DNA of 64,000 bases from Flavobacterium sp. GSB-24. GTDB taxonomy: Bacteria; Bacteroidota; Bacteroidia; Flavobacteriales; Flavobacteriaceae. Within the stretch, counting starts at the first letter, position 1; each line of letters begins with the position of its first letter. Location of the stretch: contig NZ_AP027043.1 in assembly GCF_027924665.1 (NCBI RefSeq), forward strand, positions 806,001-870,000, read 5' to 3'. Of this stretch, positions 1 to 9,270 are shown one piece after another. Made by a program: the position numbers and the translations under genes. The notes under the pieces were generated by a model. That model saw nothing but the letters and a program-made list of their open reading frames with translations, ran no database searches and had not been told where the DNA came from.

Positions 1-2
1 CG

Positions 3-1319
3 CAATATTCCAAATGGCAGGGACAATGTAATGCCTGCAAAGAATGGAATACGATTGCCGAAGAAATTATTCAAAAACAGGAAAAAGTAGCCTGGAAGAG
101 TGAACCAACTCCAGTTGGTAAAGCACCAAGACCTTTAAAAATAAACGAAATTGATTCTGCCCAGGAAGTCCGAATGGACACAACCGACAGCGAATTAAAT
201 CGTGTTTTAGGCGGTGGACTTGTTCCTGGCTCATTAACGCTTTTGGGTGGAGAACCTGGCATTGGAAAAAGTACACTTTTGCTTCAGGTTTCGCTAAAAT
301 TACCTTATAAAACATTATACGTTTCCGGAGAAGAAAGCCAGAAACAAATAAAAATGCGTGCCGAAAGAATAACGCCAAATAGCGATAACTGCTATATTTT
401 AACGGAAACTAAGACGCAGAATATTTTCAAACAAATTGAAACTATTCAACCTGAAGTTGTCATAATTGACTCTATTCAGACTTTGCATACTGATTATATC
501 GAATCGACTGCAGGAAGCATTTCTCAGATTCGAGAAACTACCGCCGAACTAATCAAGTTTGCTAAAGAAAGTAATATTCCCGTAATTTTAATCGGACATA
601 TTACAAAAGACGGAAATATTGCTGGTCCGAAAATCTTAGAACACATGGTTGATACCGTTTTGCAATTTGAAGGCGACCGGAATCATGTGTACCGAATTTT
701 ACGTTCCTTAAAAAACCGTTTTGGATCTACTGCCGAGCTGGGAATTTACGAAATGCTTGGAAGCGGACTTAGAGAAGTAAGCAATCCTTCTGAAATTTTA
801 ATTTCGCACAAAGACGAAGAATTATCTGGAACTGCAATTGCCACAACTCTTGAAGGTATGCGCCCGTTAATGATCGAAATACAATCTTTGGTTAGTACCG
901 CAGTTTACGGAACTCCACAGCGAAGTACAACTGGTTACAACGCCAAAAGGCTAAATATGATTTTGGCAGTTTTAGAAAAAAGAGCTGGATTTCGTTTAGG
1001 CGCAAAAGACGTTTTCTTAAATGTTACAGGCGGAATTTCTGTTGATGATCCTGCAATTGATCTAGCGGTTGTCGCTGCCATTTTATCTTCCAACGAAGAT
1101 ATTCCGGTTGGTAAAGGTTTTTGTTTTGCTGGAGAAGTTGGGCTCTCGGGCGAAATTCGTCCTGTAAACCGTGTGGACCAGCGCATTCAGGAAGCAGAAA
1201 AACTAGGATTTGATACTATTTTTGTTTCTAAATACAATAAAATTGCTTTAAAAAACACTGGAATTAAAATCGAACTGGTTGCTAAAATTGAAGATGTTGC
1301 AAGCATTCTTTTTGGTTGA
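3..1319 (+). CDS. radA: DNA repair protein RadA (5' end outside window)
   Basis: RadA is a RecA-like ATPase that acts as a branch-migration helicase in recombinational repair in the cytoplasm. The reading frame is open from base 3, so the start codon and first zinc-finger cysteines lie to the left of the window. The second zinc-finger half (CNAC) is at the extreme left. A Walker A loop (GGEPGIGKST) lies about 80 codons in, the RadA-specific KNRFGS motif about 236 codons in, and the Lon-like C-terminal domain follows. An internal ATG at 174 would give a 381-residue protein without the zinc finger, so it is not the true start. It ends in a strong hairpin terminator shared with the convergent lipoprotein gene. 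Confidence 0.97.
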   Translation, partial: QYSKWQGQCNACKEWNTIAEEIIQKQEKVAWKSEPTPVGKAPRPLKINEIDSAQEVRMDTTDSELNRVLGGGLVPGSLTLLGGEPGIGKSTLLLQVSLKLPYKTLYVSGEESQKQIKMRAERITPNSDNCYILTETKTQNIFKQIETIQPEVVIIDSIQTLHTDYIESTAGSISQIRETTAELIKFAKESNIPVILIGHITKDGNIAGPKILEHMVDTVLQFEGDRNHVYRILRSLKNRFGSTAELGIYEMLGSGLREVSNPSEILISHKDEELSGTAIATTLEGMRPLMIEIQSLVSTAVYGTPQRSTTGYNAKRLNMILAVLEKRAGFRLGAKDVFLNVTGGISVDDPAIDLAVVAAILSSNEDIPVGKGFCFAGEVGLSGEIRPVNRVDQRIQEAEKLGFDTIFVSKYNKIALKNTGIKIELVAKIEDVASILFG

Positions 1320-1340
1320 TTTTTTAGAATATCTACTATA

Positions 1341-1385
1341 AAAAAATCCTGCTCTCGAGTATAATACTTATGAGCAGGATTTTTT
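1341..1385. terminator. Bidirectional terminator between radA and a lipoprotein gene
   Basis: A 13-14 bp stem built on AAATCCTGCTC and its complement, with A-run and T-run flanks, lies between two convergent genes and can serve both. Confidence 0.85.
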
Positions 1386-1400
1386 AAACTTTTTAAGTTC

Positions 1401-1886
1401 TTACCATTTTATAATTCTAAAGCTTCCCTCAGTAACAGTAAATGTTTTTCCTTTTGAAGTTCCTGAAAAACTGAAAGTACCTTCAATTTTTTTATCATCA
1501 TTAACAGTAATATTTATCGTTCCAGATGTAGCATCGGCATTCTCTATTTCTGGCATAAAACTAAAGGACGCGTGGTACGTAGTAGTAAGATTTGATAAAT
1601 CAAAAACTATGGGATGACTTCCTGTTGTAATATTCAAAGGCGTCCATAAAGAGATTTTTTTATAGGTATTATCAATTCCTGTACTTCCCATTATATTGAT
1701 ACTTCCTGAACTTATCAAGGCAGGTTCAGAAAAAGTATAAACAGTTTCATTATACTTAAATTTCATAAATCCTTCTTGACTGCTTGGAGTATCTGTATCA
1801 TCTGACGAATTATCACTACTACATGAAGACAACACTAATGCACAAATTGCAAAAGACAAAAACATAATTTTTTTTAAAATTTTCAT
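1401..1886 (-). CDS. Hypothetical lipoprotein
   Basis: The 161-residue product starts with a basic n-region (MKILKK), a hydrophobic core and a lipobox ending LSSCSSD, so it should be lipidated and exported. A Ser/Asp-rich linker (SSDNSSDDTDTPSS) follows the cysteine; acidic stretches there are linked to surface export of lipoproteins in Flavobacteriia. The rest is beta-rich, with no family I can name. An upstream ATG at 1916 would add ten residues but spoil the signal peptide, so 1886 is preferred. It stands alone, convergent with radA. Function unknown. Confidence 0.8.
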   Translation of the reverse strand: MKILKKIMFLSFAICALVLSSCSSDNSSDDTDTPSSQEGFMKFKYNETVYTFSEPALISSGSINIMGSTGIDNTYKKISLWTPLNITTGSHPIVFDLSNLTTTYHASFSFMPEIENADATSGTINITVNDDKKIEGTFSFSGTSKGKTFTVTEGSFRIIKW

Positions 1887-2153
1887 TTGACTGGTTTTTT
1901 TATTATTTAACAGCACAAATATATAGGATAAATACTATAAAAAAATACGGTTTTCCACAATTAAGAAAAGAAAACAGCTTCAACAAGCTTAATCCATATG
2001 ATGTCTTTACAAAAAAGCATTGCGTATTAAAGTACAAACAGAATTAGATCAACATTTTAGACACATTGTTTAAAATTTAAAAGAAAAACTCTCCAAGCTG
2101 GTAATTTTAAATTTAAATTTGAAAACTGAATAATTTCGAAGCAAACTAATTTT

Positions 2154-4118
2154 ATGAATTTTCCAAAACAAAAAATATACAAGGCATTAAAAGTACTAGC
2201 CGTCGTAGTGATTTTGCTTTGCATCGGCTTGTATTATTTCCGAAATTCACTTTTAAAGCAGGCAATTGCAAAAGTTACCCATAAAATGGCTGTTGAGTAT
2301 AATAGTAATTTTTCTGTAAAATCGGCTTCGTTTGATGGATTGTCTACCATAAAACTGACCGATGTAGTTTTGGCACCTATAAATGCCGACACTTTATGCA
2401 AAATTAAAAATGTTGAAACCAGCATTAGCTTAAGCAGTTTATTAATCGGAGATGTTCAAATTGGCACTTTAAAAGTTGATAACGGTTATATTCAATTGGT
2501 CAAAAAAGGCAAAAAACGAAATTTTGATGCTTTTTTAAAAAGAGACCGTGAAGAAAAAGAATCAAACGAAAAGCGCAAATATGGTTCTTTTGCTTACAGA
2601 ATCATTTCCAAACTCTTGAATTTGGTTCCGACCGACATGGATTTGAAAAATTTTAATTTTAAAATCGATGACAACGGAAAACAAACTTCTATTGCGGTAA
2701 ACAAACTAATCTTAAACAATAAACAATTAGAAACTAATCTTCATGTTCAAGCGAAAGACTTTGATCAACGCTGGAATATTAAAGGTTTTGCTGATCCGAG
2801 AAACAAAAAAGCTGATATTCGTTTTTTCAATTTAGACACTGGAGCTATTCGTGTTCCATATCTCGATCAGCGCTATAACTTAAAAGCAAGTTTCGATTCT
2901 ATCCGCCTTAATGTTCAAAACATAGACAAAAGCGGCAGCGAACTCCATATAGACGGCTACACTTCTATTGCCAATCTTAAAATCAATCACCCGAAAATTG
3001 CAAGTAAAGATGTAGTTATAAAAAATGCCCGTTTTGATTACCGCTTTTTATTGGGAGACAGTTTTATTTCTATTGACAGCTCTTCGACTATGCAGTTGAA
3101 TAAAATAAAAATACGTCCGTACATTTCTTACGACACCGAAAAAGATACGGTTTACACTTTAAAAGTTGATATTCCGAAAATGAAAGCGCAGGATTTTATC
3201 GTTTCGCTTCCCGATGGTTTATTTACGCATTTTCAAGGCATGCAGGCAACGGGGAATTTCGATTATAAATTGGATTTCAAATTCAATCAAAACAAACCCA
3301 ATACACTTGTTTTTGACAGCAAACTGAATAAAGAAGATTTAAGAATTACCAAATATGGTGAAGCCGATTTAAATAAATTAAACGGCGAATTTGTGTACCG
3401 CGCGATTATTCAAAATGTATTACAGCGACCAATTTTGGTTGGAAATGCAAATCCGAATTATACGCCTTTGGACCAAATTTCTCCTTATTTAAGAAAATGT
3501 GTTTTAACAACAGAAGATCCGTCATTCTTCTCGCATCGCGGATTCATTAATGAAGCCTTCAAACAATCTATTCTAAAAAACATCAGAACCAAAAAATTCT
3601 CGCGTGGTGCCAGCACAATCAGCATGCAGTTGATAAAGAATGTGTTTTTGACTCGTGAAAAAACGCTTTCGCGAAAGCTTGAAGAAATCCTTCTAGTTTA
3701 CATTTTAGAAAACAACCGAATTGTAAGCAAAGAAAGAATGCTGGAAGTTTATTTCAACATTATCGAATGGGGACCAAACGTATACGGAATTGGCGAAGCG
3801 AGTCATTTTTATTTCCAAAAAAGTCCTTCGGCTTTAAATGTCGATGAATGTTTGTATTTGGCAACGATTATTCCTAAGCCAAGAAAATTCATGTATCAAT
3901 TTAACGATCAAGGCAATTTGAAAGATTATGCCATTAAAAACCAAAAATTCTTGAAGAATCTAATGTTCCGTCGTGGTCTTTTAGTTCCAGAAGATACATT
4001 AGGACAATTGCCAGTTTATATATCTGGTAATGCTCGCTCATTTATAAAAATCAAAGTTCCAGATTCGACAGCTGTGAAATTGGATTCTCTCGCAACTGAT
4101 GATGAATTTGATTTATAA
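2154..4118 (+). CDS. AsmA-like / GT51 peptidoglycan transglycosylase
   Basis: This 654-residue protein has one N-terminal membrane segment (about residues 12-30), a long AsmA-like region (about 35-400), and a C-terminal glycosyltransferase 51 domain that polymerises lipid II into glycan strands. GT51 motifs are visible: ED-x2-F-x2-H-x-G with the putative catalytic Glu near residue 453, RGASTISMQLIKN, RKLEE, and the ExYFNxIEWG block. No transpeptidase domain follows, so it is a monofunctional transglycosylase, unlike the PBP1A at 57328-59634. The AsmA-like part resembles proteins that span the periplasm and act in outer-membrane lipid transport or assembly. That assignment is by pattern only. 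It is a single-gene unit with a terminator on each side. Confidence 0.9.
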   Translation: MNFPKQKIYKALKVLAVVVILLCIGLYYFRNSLLKQAIAKVTHKMAVEYNSNFSVKSASFDGLSTIKLTDVVLAPINADTLCKIKNVETSISLSSLLIGDVQIGTLKVDNGYIQLVKKGKKRNFDAFLKRDREEKESNEKRKYGSFAYRIISKLLNLVPTDMDLKNFNFKIDDNGKQTSIAVNKLILNNKQLETNLHVQAKDFDQRWNIKGFADPRNKKADIRFFNLDTGAIRVPYLDQRYNLKASFDSIRLNVQNIDKSGSELHIDGYTSIANLKINHPKIASKDVVIKNARFDYRFLLGDSFISIDSSSTMQLNKIKIRPYISYDTEKDTVYTLKVDIPKMKAQDFIVSLPDGLFTHFQGMQATGNFDYKLDFKFNQNKPNTLVFDSKLNKEDLRITKYGEADLNKLNGEFVYRAIIQNVLQRPILVGNANPNYTPLDQISPYLRKCVLTTEDPSFFSHRGFINEAFKQSILKNIRTKKFSRGASTISMQLIKNVFLTREKTLSRKLEEILLVYILENNRIVSKERMLEVYFNIIEWGPNVYGIGEASHFYFQKSPSALNVDECLYLATIIPKPRKFMYQFNDQGNLKDYAIKNQKFLKNLMFRRGLLVPEDTLGQLPVYISGNARSFIKIKVPDSTAVKLDSLATDDEFDL

Positions 4119-4130
4119 TAACTAGAAATA

Positions 4131-4163
4131 AAAAATCCTGAGAAGTACTCTCAGGATTTTTTT
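4131..4163. terminator. Bidirectional terminator after the transglycosylase gene
   Basis: Inverted repeat AAAAATCCTGAGA / TCTCAGGATTTTT with a short loop and a T-run, immediately after the stop codon. Confidence 0.85.
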
Positions 4164-4174
4164 GTAATATCTAG

Positions 4175-4207
4175 AAACCTAACAGATTTTAAAAACCTGT
4201 TAGGTTT
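4175..4207. repeat. Palindromic intergenic repeat, family A
   Basis: Arms AAACCTAACAG and CTGTTAGGTTT enclose an ATTTTAAAAAC spacer. A close relative with compensating arm changes (AAACCCGACAG / CTGTCGGGTTT) and the same spacer occurs at 38450-38482. It may also terminate the minus-strand aldo/keto reductase gene. Confidence 0.8.
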
Positions 4208-4221
4208 AACTATAAATATTT

Positions 4222-5259
4222 TTAAGGAGCCGGATCAGGAATTATTGCCTGAACAGCATCGATTTCCGCTAAGATTTGTTTAGAAAGTACCACATCAATC
4301 GTATCGATATTTTCTTTTAATTGTTCTAAAGTTGTAGCTCCGATAATGGCACTTGTCAAAAACGGCTGTTGCAATACAAACCCCATTGCTAACTCGGTTA
4401 ACGTTAAGCCATGCTTTTTAGCGATTTCCTGATACAATTTAGTTGCTTCGGTACATTGGTCGCTATTGTACCGTTTATATTGCGGGAAAAGATTAATTCT
4501 CGCTTTTGGATGACTTTCACCCGTTAAGAATTTCCCAGTCAAAACTCCAAAAGCTAAAGGCGAATATCCTAGCAATCCCACATTTTCATATTTTGAAACT
4601 TCTGCAGAGTTCACTTCAAACAAACGATTCAATAAAGAATACGGATTTTGAACGGTTTTAATTCTTGGCAGATTTTGATATTTGCTTTCTTCTAAAAGGC
4701 GCATCATTCCCCACGAATTTTCATTTGAAACTCCAATGTGTTTGATTTTCCCTTCTTTAATTAATCCGTCGAAAGTTTCTAGGATTTCTCTAAAATTATC
4801 TTCCCAAACATCATCATGTCCGTGAAACGCGCGCTGTCCAAAATTATTGGTTTTTCTTTCCGGCCAGTGCATTTGGTACAAATCGATATAATCTGTCTGC
4901 AGTCTTTTTAAGCTGTTTTCAACCGCATATTTAATACTCGCTGGAGAAAAGTCCAATTTCTCACGCATGTATCCAAAATTCGGATTTGGACCCGCAATTT
5001 TTGATGCTAAAACGACTTTATCGCGATTTCCTGATTTCTTGAACCAAGTTCCTATAATTTTTTCTGTGCTTCCGTAAGTTGCTTCGCTTGCAGGAACAGA
5101 ATACATTTCGGCTGTGTCAAAAAAGTTAACGCCTCTTTCAAGAGCATAATCCATTTGTTCGTGTCCTTCAGCTTCTGTATTCTGCTGCCCAAAAGTCATT
5201 GTTCCAAGGCAGATTTTACTAACTTTTATGTCGGTGTTGGGTAATGTTGTGTATTTCAT
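4222..5259 (-). CDS. tas: Aldo/keto reductase, Tas family
   Basis: NADP(H)-dependent oxidoreductase of the aldo/keto reductase superfamily, 345 residues, cytoplasmic. The tetrad is visible in order: Asp and Tyr in FFDTAEMYSVP, Lys in LASKIAGP, and His in LYQMHWPE. The opening (LGTMTFGQQNTEAE) and NPYSLLNRLFEV closely match E. coli Tas as I remember it, and the length is the same. The physiological substrate is not deducible. The gene is alone on the minus strand, separated from the OmpA lipoprotein gene by about 255 bp of repeat-containing DNA. Confidence 0.92.
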   Translation of the reverse strand: MKYTTLPNTDIKVSKICLGTMTFGQQNTEAEGHEQMDYALERGVNFFDTAEMYSVPASEATYGSTEKIIGTWFKKSGNRDKVVLASKIAGPNPNFGYMREKLDFSPASIKYAVENSLKRLQTDYIDLYQMHWPERKTNNFGQRAFHGHDDVWEDNFREILETFDGLIKEGKIKHIGVSNENSWGMMRLLEESKYQNLPRIKTVQNPYSLLNRLFEVNSAEVSKYENVGLLGYSPLAFGVLTGKFLTGESHPKARINLFPQYKRYNSDQCTEATKLYQEIAKKHGLTLTELAMGFVLQQPFLTSAIIGATTLEQLKENIDTIDVVLSKQILAEIDAVQAIIPDPAP

Positions 5260-5367
5260 TCTTTTCTAAGGTTCAAAGTTGCAAAGAGGCAAAGGTACAA
5301 AGGCATTTTTCAAATTGAAATTTGTTAAAGGTTAAAAAAACCACAAGATTTTCTTTTTCTTTCTTCT

Positions 5368-5447
5368 CCTGCAAGGTTTCCAAAACCTTGTAGGTATCAA
5401 CATTTCGTATCAAGATTAAAATGTACAAGGTTTTGCAAACCTTGCAG
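5368..5447. repeat. Large imperfect palindrome with self-complementary arms
   Basis: Two 25-bp arms (5368-5392 and 5423-5447) are inverted copies with one mismatch. Each arm is itself nearly palindromic around AAGGTTTxCAAAACCTT. It sits between two minus-strand genes. No coding potential beyond a chance minus-strand frame. Confidence 0.8.
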
Positions 5448-5452
5448 GAAAC

Positions 5453-5484
5453 AAAAAAGCTCAAAGCATAAAACTTTGAGCCTT
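5453..5484 (-). terminator. Terminator of the OmpA-lipoprotein gene
   Basis: On the minus strand, GCTCAAAG and its complement CTTTGAGC form an 8-bp stem followed by TTTTTTG, about 30 bases past the stop codon. Confidence 0.7.
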
Positions 5485-5514
5485 TGCAACTTAGAACCTC
5501 AGTCCCTCAGAACC

Positions 5515-6459
5515 TTAGTTAATACTATTAAGCATTTCAGCAATCTCATCTAATCTAGGAGTTAAGATGATCTCGATTCTACGGTTCTTAGCTTTTCCTT
5601 CTGGAGTGGCGTTGCTTGCCAAAGGAGAAAATTCGCTTCTTCCCGCTGCCGTTAATTTTTGTTTGTTGATTTTGGCATTTTCGCTCAAAATATTCACAAT
5701 TGCAGTTGCTCTTTTAGTCGATAAATCCCAGTTGTTTGCAATTGGTCCAGAACCAGCATACGGATCATCGTCTGTATGGCCTTCAATAAGAACCGAAAGA
5801 TCTGGATTATCGCCCAAAACTTTACCAAGTTCTACAACCGCTTTGCGTCCTTCTATTCCAACAGCCCAGCTTCCTGAGTTGAAAAGCAATTTGTTTTCCA
5901 TAGAAACATAAACTTTTCCATTTTTCTGTTCAACTGTCAAACCTTTACCTTCAAATCCGTTTAAGGCTTTCGATAAAGTTTCTTTTAGTTTACGCATTGC
6001 TTCTTCTTTAGCTGCAATCATATCTTCAAGTTCTTTCAAACGATTTGCTGTTTTGTCTAAACGTGCTTGTTCGTCGGCTAATTTTTTAGATTTTGCCTCA
6101 AGTTGAGCCAGCAAGTCACGGTTTTTAGCCATATTGCTTTCCAATGCATCATTGCTGTTTTTCTCTAATGCATTGTATGAATCTTGCAATACTTTATATT
6201 TTTTCTGCTCAGCGGCAAGATCAGCTTTTTGCTTTGCCAAGTCGTCTTTTGTACTGGCAAGGTCTTTAGTCAATTTATCGCGATCCAGTTCTAACTGATT
6301 TTTTGCTGCCTTCAAATTTTCATTTTCATCAGCAATTGAACGGTTTTCTTTTTTTAAATCTGAATACTTTGTTTCTAGATCATTGTAAATTTTCTTCGAA
6401 ACGCATGATGTTGTGGACAAGGCTAATACTAGCAATCCGATGGAGGCTTTTTTAATCAT
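5515..6459 (-). CDS. OmpA-family lipoprotein with coiled coil
   Basis: A 314-residue outer-envelope lipoprotein. A signal peptide ends at the lipobox STTSC (Cys19). Residues about 24-165 form a Lys/Glu/Ala-rich heptad pattern predicted to be a long coiled coil. Residues about 185-300 are an OmpA/MotB peptidoglycan-binding domain, with IEGHTDDDP and the NRRIEIIL block. The architecture suggests a rod that tethers the outer membrane to the cell wall. Residues expected to contact diaminopimelate (Asp in HTDD, Arg in NRRIE) are present. It is monocistronic with its own terminator. The specific role is unknown. Confidence 0.9.
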   Translation of the reverse strand: MIKKASIGLLVLALSTTSCVSKKIYNDLETKYSDLKKENRSIADENENLKAAKNQLELDRDKLTKDLASTKDDLAKQKADLAAEQKKYKVLQDSYNALEKNSNDALESNMAKNRDLLAQLEAKSKKLADEQARLDKTANRLKELEDMIAAKEEAMRKLKETLSKALNGFEGKGLTVEQKNGKVYVSMENKLLFNSGSWAVGIEGRKAVVELGKVLGDNPDLSVLIEGHTDDDPYAGSGPIANNWDLSTKRATAIVNILSENAKINKQKLTAAGRSEFSPLASNATPEGKAKNRRIEIILTPRLDEIAEMLNSIN

Positions 6460-6563
6460 CTTACTTTAATTGGTTTTATTTTTGGGCGTTTAATACTTTT
6501 TGAATTCAAAATTCAATGTCAATTTTAAAACAACTATCCTTTCCGCAAGAACAATACCAAACT

Positions 6564-7325
6564 TTAATCAATTTCGACTAAAACCGGACAATGATCTGAA
6601 TGCATGGCATCTGGAAGTATAACCGCTCTTTTTAATCGGTTTTCTAAAGATTCGCTTACCAGATTATAATCGATACGCCAGCCTTTATTATTTCCTCTAG
6701 CCCCAGCGCGGTAACTCCACCAAGAATAATGATGCGGATCTTTATTAAAATGACGGAAACTATCAATAAAACCAGATTTCATAAAACCATCTAACCAAGC
6801 TCGTTCTGCAGGAAGAAATCCAGAAACTGTCTTATTACGAACTGGATCGTGAATGTCAATTGCCTCGTGACAGATATTATAATCACCGCAGATAATCAAA
6901 TTCGGAATCGTCAATTTTAGCTCATTAACATACGTCTGAAAATCATCCATAAACATAAATTTATGATCCAGTCTTTCAATATTTGTTCCAGACGGAAGAT
7001 ATAAACTCATTACTGAAACATCATCAAAATCGGCACGAAGGTTTCGTCCTTCAAAATCCATATGATGAATTCCTGTTCCGAAAACAATATTGTTCGGTTT
7101 TGTTTTAGATAAAATAGCTACTCCGCTGTACCCTTTTTTGGTCGCAGGATAGTAATATTGAAAAGGATAGCCGGCGGCAGTTATATCATCAACTGGAATT
7201 TGATCCTGCGTAGCTTTTATTTCCTGAAGACAGATCACATCAGGATTTGCTTGTTGAAGCCACTCGATAAAACCTTTGTTTATCGCAGCACGAATTCCGT
7301 TTACATTATAAGAAATAATTTTCAT
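6564..7325 (-). CDS. xth: Exodeoxyribonuclease III
   Basis: AP endonuclease and 3'-5' exonuclease of base excision repair, 253 residues from the MKIISYN start. Metal and catalytic motifs of the EEP family are clear: SYNVNGIRAA at the start, LQEIKA (metal-binding Glu), YLPSG, GDYNICHEAIDIHDP (Asp/Asn), and SDHCPVLVEID (the C-terminal Asp-His pair). A longer frame from 7367 would add 14 residues before this conserved start and is rejected. The gene is divergent from the OlsF-type gene. Confidence 0.95.
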   Translation of the reverse strand: MKIISYNVNGIRAAINKGFIEWLQQANPDVICLQEIKATQDQIPVDDITAAGYPFQYYYPATKKGYSGVAILSKTKPNNIVFGTGIHHMDFEGRNLRADFDDVSVMSLYLPSGTNIERLDHKFMFMDDFQTYVNELKLTIPNLIICGDYNICHEAIDIHDPVRNKTVSGFLPAERAWLDGFMKSGFIDSFRHFNKDPHHYSWWSYRAGARGNNKGWRIDYNLVSESLENRLKRAVILPDAMHSDHCPVLVEID

Positions 7326-7405
7326 CAGTGTTTTTTTTAGGATTTCAAATGTAATAAAAATGTGCAAAGTTTATCTTGGAAACAATGAAAAGTAGACTTT
7401 TTTGT

Positions 7406-7413
7406 TATCTTTG
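7406..7413 (+). promoter_or_regulatory. Candidate -7 element (TATCTTTG)
   Basis: Exact TAnnTTTG match 30 bases upstream of the OlsF-type start; no TTG at the ideal spacing. Confidence 0.4.
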
Positions 7414-7443
7414 TTCGCTGTTCGAATAAATTAAAAATAGTAC

Positions 7444-9246
7444 ATGGGTTTAGTTACCGCGAAAGAAGTTGCAAAGGCAATAAATGTTGAAAAGTACGGA
7501 GTTTTCGGTACCTTTTCTGGCTGGATTCTTATGAAGGTTCTTAAGATCTCTACCCTTAATAAAATTTATGACCGTAATAAACATTTGGAAGACCTTGCGT
7601 TTTTAAATGGAATTTTGGACGAAATGGAAATTAAGTTCGAAATCCCAGAAGAAGATTTAAAACGTCTGCCAAAAGATGGTGCTTACATTACTATTTCAAA
7701 CCATCCGCTGGGTGGGATTGATGGGATTTTATTATTGAAATTGATGCTTGAAAGAGAGCCAAATTTCAAAATCATTGCCAATTTCTTGTTACACAGAATT
7801 GTTCCAATGAAAAAATACATTATGCCGGTTAATCCTTTTGAAAATCACAAGGATGCTAAATCTAGTGTAATTGGTATTAAAGAAACTTTACGTCATTTAA
7901 GTGACGGAAAACCGTTAGGGATTTTTCCTGCCGGAGAAGTTTCGACTTATAAAGATGGAAAATTAGTGGTTGACAAACCTTGGGAAGAAGGCGCGCTGAA
8001 ATTAATCAGAAAAGCCAAAGTTCCGGTTGTGCCGATTTATTTTCATGCCAAAAACAGTAAATTATTCTACTGGCTTTCTAAAATCGATGATACTTTACGT
8101 ACTGCAAAACTGCCATCTGAGCTTTTGACTCAAAAAGACCGTGTTATTAAAGTTCGTATTGGAAAACCAATCTCAGTAAACGAGCAAAACGAAATCGAAT
8201 CTTTTGAAGAATACTCAGAATTCTTAAGAAAGAAAACCTATATGCTGGCAAATCCTTTTGAAAAGGACACGAAATTGATCGACACTGCTAGTTTGAAAAT
8301 TACCAAAGCGCCTAAAAAAATTGTTACGCCGGCCAACGAATCAAAAATGATTGATGAAGTTCTGGCTCTTCGAAACAGTGACTGCCGTTTGCTTCAAAGT
8401 AAAAATTACGAAGTGTTTTTCGCTAGAGCGAAATCAATTCCGAATATTTTGCATGAAATAGGACGTTTACGCGAAATTACTTTCCGTGAAGTTGGAGAAG
8501 GAACAAACGAATCTATAGATTTAGACGAATACGACCAATATTACCACCATATGTTTTTATGGGATGATGAGACAAAGCGAATCGCTGGTGCTTATCGTAT
8601 GGGATTAGGGGCTGAAATTTATCCGAAATACGGAATCGAAGGTTTCTACTTGACAGATCTTTTTAGATTTGAACCAGAATTGCACGATATGATGCACAAA
8701 TCGATCGAAATGGGCCGTGCATTTATCGTAAAAGAATACCAGCAGAAACCAATGCCGTTATTCTTGTTATGGAAAGGTATTATTCACACCACTTTACGTT
8801 ATCCGGAACATAAATATTTATTGGGAGGTGTAAGTATCAGCAACCAATTTTCTGATTTTTCAAAATCGTTGATGATTGAGTTTATGAAATCGAATTATTA
8901 CGATCCGTATATTGCGCAGTATATTCACCCGAAAAAAGCCTATAAAGTTAAACTGAAAGATGCCGATAAAGACTTTATCTTCGATGAAGCTGAATCTGAC
9001 TTAAATAAATTCGACAAAATAATAGACGAACTGGAACCAGGAAATTTACGTTTGCCGGTTTTAATTAAAAAATATATCAAGCAAAATGCAAGAGTTGTAG
9101 CTTTTAACGTCGATCCTTTGTTTAATAATGCTGTAGACGGTTTAATGTACATTAGAATCGCAGATATTCCAGAAAGCACTATGAAACCTGTTATTGAAGA
9201 GTTTCAAATTGAATTAGAGCGTAAATTATCTGAGAAGGAAGATTAA
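7444..9246 (+). CDS. olsF: Bifunctional OlsF-type ornithine-lipid synthase (PlsC-like + GNAT-like)
   Basis: This 600-residue protein joins two acyltransferases. The N-terminal half (about 60-270) is PlsC-like, with the acceptor motif NHPLGGIDG (His87 and Asp93) and the block FPAGEVST. The C-terminal half (about 310-590) resembles the OlsB/hemolysin-type GNAT N-acyltransferase, with GRLREITFREVGEGTN and FYLTDLFRF. In characterised OlsF enzymes, the GNAT half adds a 3-hydroxy fatty acid to the amino group of ornithine and the PlsC half adds the second chain, giving membrane ornithine lipid. The amino acid used here (ornithine or glycine) cannot be told from sequence alone. Monocistronic, with a good terminator. 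Confidence 0.85.
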   Translation: MGLVTAKEVAKAINVEKYGVFGTFSGWILMKVLKISTLNKIYDRNKHLEDLAFLNGILDEMEIKFEIPEEDLKRLPKDGAYITISNHPLGGIDGILLLKLMLEREPNFKIIANFLLHRIVPMKKYIMPVNPFENHKDAKSSVIGIKETLRHLSDGKPLGIFPAGEVSTYKDGKLVVDKPWEEGALKLIRKAKVPVVPIYFHAKNSKLFYWLSKIDDTLRTAKLPSELLTQKDRVIKVRIGKPISVNEQNEIESFEEYSEFLRKKTYMLANPFEKDTKLIDTASLKITKAPKKIVTPANESKMIDEVLALRNSDCRLLQSKNYEVFFARAKSIPNILHEIGRLREITFREVGEGTNESIDLDEYDQYYHHMFLWDDETKRIAGAYRMGLGAEIYPKYGIEGFYLTDLFRFEPELHDMMHKSIEMGRAFIVKEYQQKPMPLFLLWKGIIHTTLRYPEHKYLLGGVSISNQFSDFSKSLMIEFMKSNYYDPYIAQYIHPKKAYKVKLKDADKDFIFDEAESDLNKFDKIIDELEPGNLRLPVLIKKYIKQNARVVAFNVDPLFNNAVDGLMYIRIADIPESTMKPVIEEFQIELERKLSEKED

Positions 9247-9270
9247 GATTATCTTTTGATGTAAAAATTA

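Noticed and set aside
5273..5464. 63-residue minus-strand frame
   Set aside because: It runs through the palindrome at 5368-5447 and a terminator and has no protein-like composition.
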